From positions 19,326,607 through 19,390,606 of the forward strand of contig CM043877.1 of the NCBI GenBank assembly GCA_023846275.1: a DNA stretch of 64,000 nt, written 5' to 3'. Of this stretch, positions 60,991 to 64,000 are shown in pieces. The position numbers were made by a program, and so were the translations under genes. The notes beneath the pieces are model-generated. The model made no database searches. It saw only the letters and a program-made list of their open reading frames with translations, and was not told the DNA's origin. The first letter of the stretch is position 1. Each line of letters begins with the position of its first letter. This DNA comes from Vanilla planifolia. Taxonomy: Eukaryota; Streptophyta; Magnoliopsida; Asparagales; Orchidaceae.

Positions 60991-61619
60991 TTTGTTAAAT
61001 ATATATATATATATATTATTTTAAAAATTATTTAAAAATTTGTAATATTTTAAAACTCAAATGAATTAATTTTAAAAAATAAATACAACTTAATGTAAAC
61101 TCAAATATGCATGAAAGATGATAATCCTATGTGACAAAATTGTAAAGAAATTAAAGGTTTAATATGCTAACCATCAAGATTTAGAAATATAATTTTTTGT
61201 AGATTAACCACTTCACAAAGATCATCATCCCTGGCTCCAAATACAATAAGTTAAACCATCAAATTTTATTTACTACATATTCTATAATCCTTACTCCAAC
61301 CTAGATTGCTAAAGTATTCTTTGAGATTTAACTAAAATAATGCTAAGCTTAATATGATATTAGTAATCATTTAGCTTGGTTTTATGATCATCACCTCAAA
61401 GGGTATAATAATCTCTCATTTAAAGATTATAAAACTAATGCTATAATTGTATATATAGAAAATGTAATATTAATAAATAAAATAAGTAATATAATATTCA
61501 ACATTTTATCACAACCTATTTGAGAACCATACTTTTCTTAAATTTTAGCTTACACTCTTGTGAATACCAGCATTAAGTTCTCTCTCTTTTTGTAATAATT
61601 CAAAGGGGTTAATTACTCT

Positions 61620-62650
61620 TAAGTTCAATCTAAGTTAATTAAAGACTTTGTTAGCTAATGACTTCGTAAAAATATCAACTAATTAGATAGAAGTTGTAAC
61701 AAATAACAATTAAATAACTTTTTTTTACATATGCTCTCTAATTAAGTGATATCTTAATTATATGTGTTTTGTTCTTATGTGTTGAACAGAATCTTTTGAT
61801 AAACAAATTGCATTTAAATTATCATAAAAGATTAGAAGTAATGTAAATTCTAAATCATATTCTAAAAATAATTATTTAATCCATAGAACATGAGTAACAT
61901 AATAACCAACTACACTATATTGACCCTCTACTGTTGATAGTGTCACATAATTTTATTTTTTATTAGCTTAAGAGATTAGTGAACAACTAATCAATTGAAA
62001 CTTACTAGAGGTACATTTTCTTATCAATCTTAATACTAGCAAAATCAACATCTGTGTAGACTATTAAATCAAATCTAGACTCATATCAAGGTATCATAAG
62101 CCTAGAGTCTTAGTTCTAATAAGATATTTAAAGAGATGCTTGACTAATTATAAGTGTGATTCTTTTAGACTAACCTAAAACCTTGTACACAAGCTTATAT
62201 TAAATATAATATTAGACCTGCTTAAAGATATAATTTTGTGTCAACAAGCTTTTCAACTTCATCTTTTTCTATAATAGTACTTATACTAATAGGAGTTTTC
62301 TTATGATCCATATTCTCATAACAAAATTTTTTTAACAACTCCATCAAATACTTGGTTTGAGAAATAAAAATTCTTTTACTTGTTTGTTTGACCTAAGGTT
62401 TTAAGAATAAGGTTAACACTCCTATTGTACTCATATTAAACTCATTTGTTTTATGAAACTGTATGCTCATTTCTTTATTTGATACACAAAAGATTATGTC
62501 ATCTACATAAACTTGATATAATAATTAAACTTCAACTAAATTTTGAATAAAGTGTTATCTATGTTATCTCTATAAAAACCATTTGATGTAAAAACAAATG
62601 CATAATCTTTTATACAAAGATCTTTTACTTGATATTGGATTTGAATTGAA
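61620..62650 (-). pseudogene. Decayed Ty1/copia RT and RNase H
   Basis: Read on the minus strand from 62650 down: NGFYRDNIDNTLF near 62570, an intact catalytic motif YVDDII near 62500, FISQTKYLMELLKKFCYENM near 62330 and VTLSTVEGQY near 61930. The element end follows (HIRTKHI near 61770; LVDIFTKSLANKVFN near 61650). Stops interrupt every part. It is closely similar in type to the copia remnant at 50200-52920. Its upstream integrase lies beyond any recognisable sequence here. Confidence 0.8.
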
Positions 62651-64000
62651 AGGTTTATTAGATTTTGTGGATATTTTATTTATGCTTTGGTTTTATGGAT
62701 AAAGAAAATTACTGGATTTTTTATGTATTAGCATTTTACATTTTGCTATATTGTTAACTATAATGTTTTGATATTATGAACATTTGGATTTTGGTTACAC
62801 TTGAGATTTTAGAAAAAGACATGGATGTGACAATTGTGATATTAAAGCCTAGGTTGAGAGTTAGGGCATACCTAAGCATATAAGTTATAAAAAAGAAAAA
62901 GAGAGAAAGATCTAAGAATAAATAAATTAAGAAGATTAAATCTAGTCTTATCCTATAAAATGTAAGTAATGTATTTTCTTACCATGATGATTAGAACTTG
63001 TACTACTACTTTAATAAGTCCAATGGACAAATGATTCTTTTCAAGGAGAACCATGGTTGAATGACCATAGTATCACAAGGAACACTAGCTGGAGGTTTTC
63101 ATTCTTTTGAGATTATGAGTTTTTATAGGTACCATAGACCTTATAGTTGTTGATGATAGTTGGCCCATGTATAGATCATATGAAAAAAATAAAATTATTT
63201 ATAATATTATTTTTTGATAACTTTTATCCAAATTTATCTTTATAATCTATTAATATCACTAGTTTTATGTGTTGGTGAATCGTTGGATATGCTTATCCTA
63301 AATTGGGAGAAAATAAGAGTTGTTGTGGTTTAATTATTCCTCACTTGGGGTTATTGTATCCTTGATTTTGGCATTATTATAATAGTCAAACTTGATAATG
63401 ATTTCAAAAGGTAATCAAGTAAAAATTATAGATGGTGCACGACAACAACAATACTGCATTAAAATCCCTTCATGTTAATTCTAAAGGTCATACATACATA
63501 AAATTCACATGCAATAGAATAATTATCTTGTACATCTCTTTCTATACCAAACCTTTGCATCAAGTAATACTAGGATTGCTTAAAAGTTTGTGATTTACCT
63601 ATTAAAGCAATTTTGTACCCACCCATATCTTTATCACTTTATTCTCATAATACTTATTTTTATTTCTCCCTTCACCTAGAAGCCTTACATAGGAGCTAAT
63701 TCTTATCTAATGATTCCTCTCCTAAGACATCACTTAGCATTCCTCTTTACCTTCATCAAGTTTTGTAGTGATGCATTATTTTAAATTCTTTTGTTTTTTT
63801 TTATTATTTTTTTCCTATTACAATACTAATTAGAAGTTTTGGATAGAAGTTGCTCCTTCTCTAGTGATTCTTCCTTTAGAACAACATCCCTTGTTCACTT
63901 CCTATCTTTGTTGGTGGTAGAGCTTCAATTACATTAATTTTATATTATTTTATTCACTTAGAATTTAATTTTCAAAGCATGTCACATTCATTCACAACTT
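62651..64000. other. AT-rich DNA, nothing recognised
   Basis: A pyrimidine-rich part at 63640-63920 resembles LTR sequence but cannot be assigned. Confidence 0.4.

Overview
This window is plant nuclear DNA, almost certainly from an angiosperm. The evidence is a two-exon gene of the plant Pollen Ole e 1 / extensin-like family, LTR retrotransposons primed by initiator Met-tRNA (TGGTATCAGAGC), and a dense background of decayed Ty3/gypsy and Ty1/copia copies. The background is very AT-rich. The one intact host gene is clearly more GC-rich, which weakly suggests a monocot or another lineage with GC-rich coding sequence. I cannot name the species.

Left part (1-20,430): a nested transposon stack. 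An old Ty3/gypsy element on the minus strand is recognisable from its two diverged LTR pieces (about 2,735-3,285 and 19,853-20,413), a decayed primer-binding site, a gag remnant (18,405-19,500) and a zinc-knuckle/protease remnant (3,700-4,190). Into its gag/zinc-knuckle linker, in the same orientation, a very young Ty3/gypsy element has inserted with a perfect 5-bp target-site duplication (TTTAG). The young element has the unusual layout LTR-internal-LTR-internal-LTR (4,196-18,399). It has three 3,194-bp LTRs and two 2,311-bp internal regions on an exact 5,505-bp period. Each internal region carries PBS, PPT and an intact 606-codon gag-protease ORF. Most of reverse transcriptase is deleted, a truncated RNase H is fused in frame, integrase is missing, and only a broken chromodomain-like tail remains. 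It is a non-autonomous, TR-GAG-like derivative of a chromovirus.

Middle part (20,430-44,400): mostly decayed repeats. It holds a possible ancient LTR, a copia RT scrap, a roughly 350-bp tandem duplication, and a 2.1-kb tandem repeat pair carrying a degenerate short-period minisatellite. The only convincing host gene lies here: a secreted Pollen Ole e 1-domain protein at 32,397-33,289, with one 275-bp intron.

Right part (44,400-64,000): a graveyard of at least four or five old elements. On the plus strand are Ty3/gypsy remnants at 44,440-45,770, 46,200-49,200, 54,490-56,150 and 58,280-58,770. On the minus strand are Ty1/copia remnants at 49,250-52,920 and 59,755-62,650. All carry many stops. 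I found no tRNA, rRNA or CRISPR-like feature.

Two facts stand out: one LTR-retrotransposon insertion with three LTRs and two internal domains, and an intact gag-protease ORF kept in an element whose RT and integrase are gone. Both can be tested by long reads across the locus and by a genome-wide search for sister copies.
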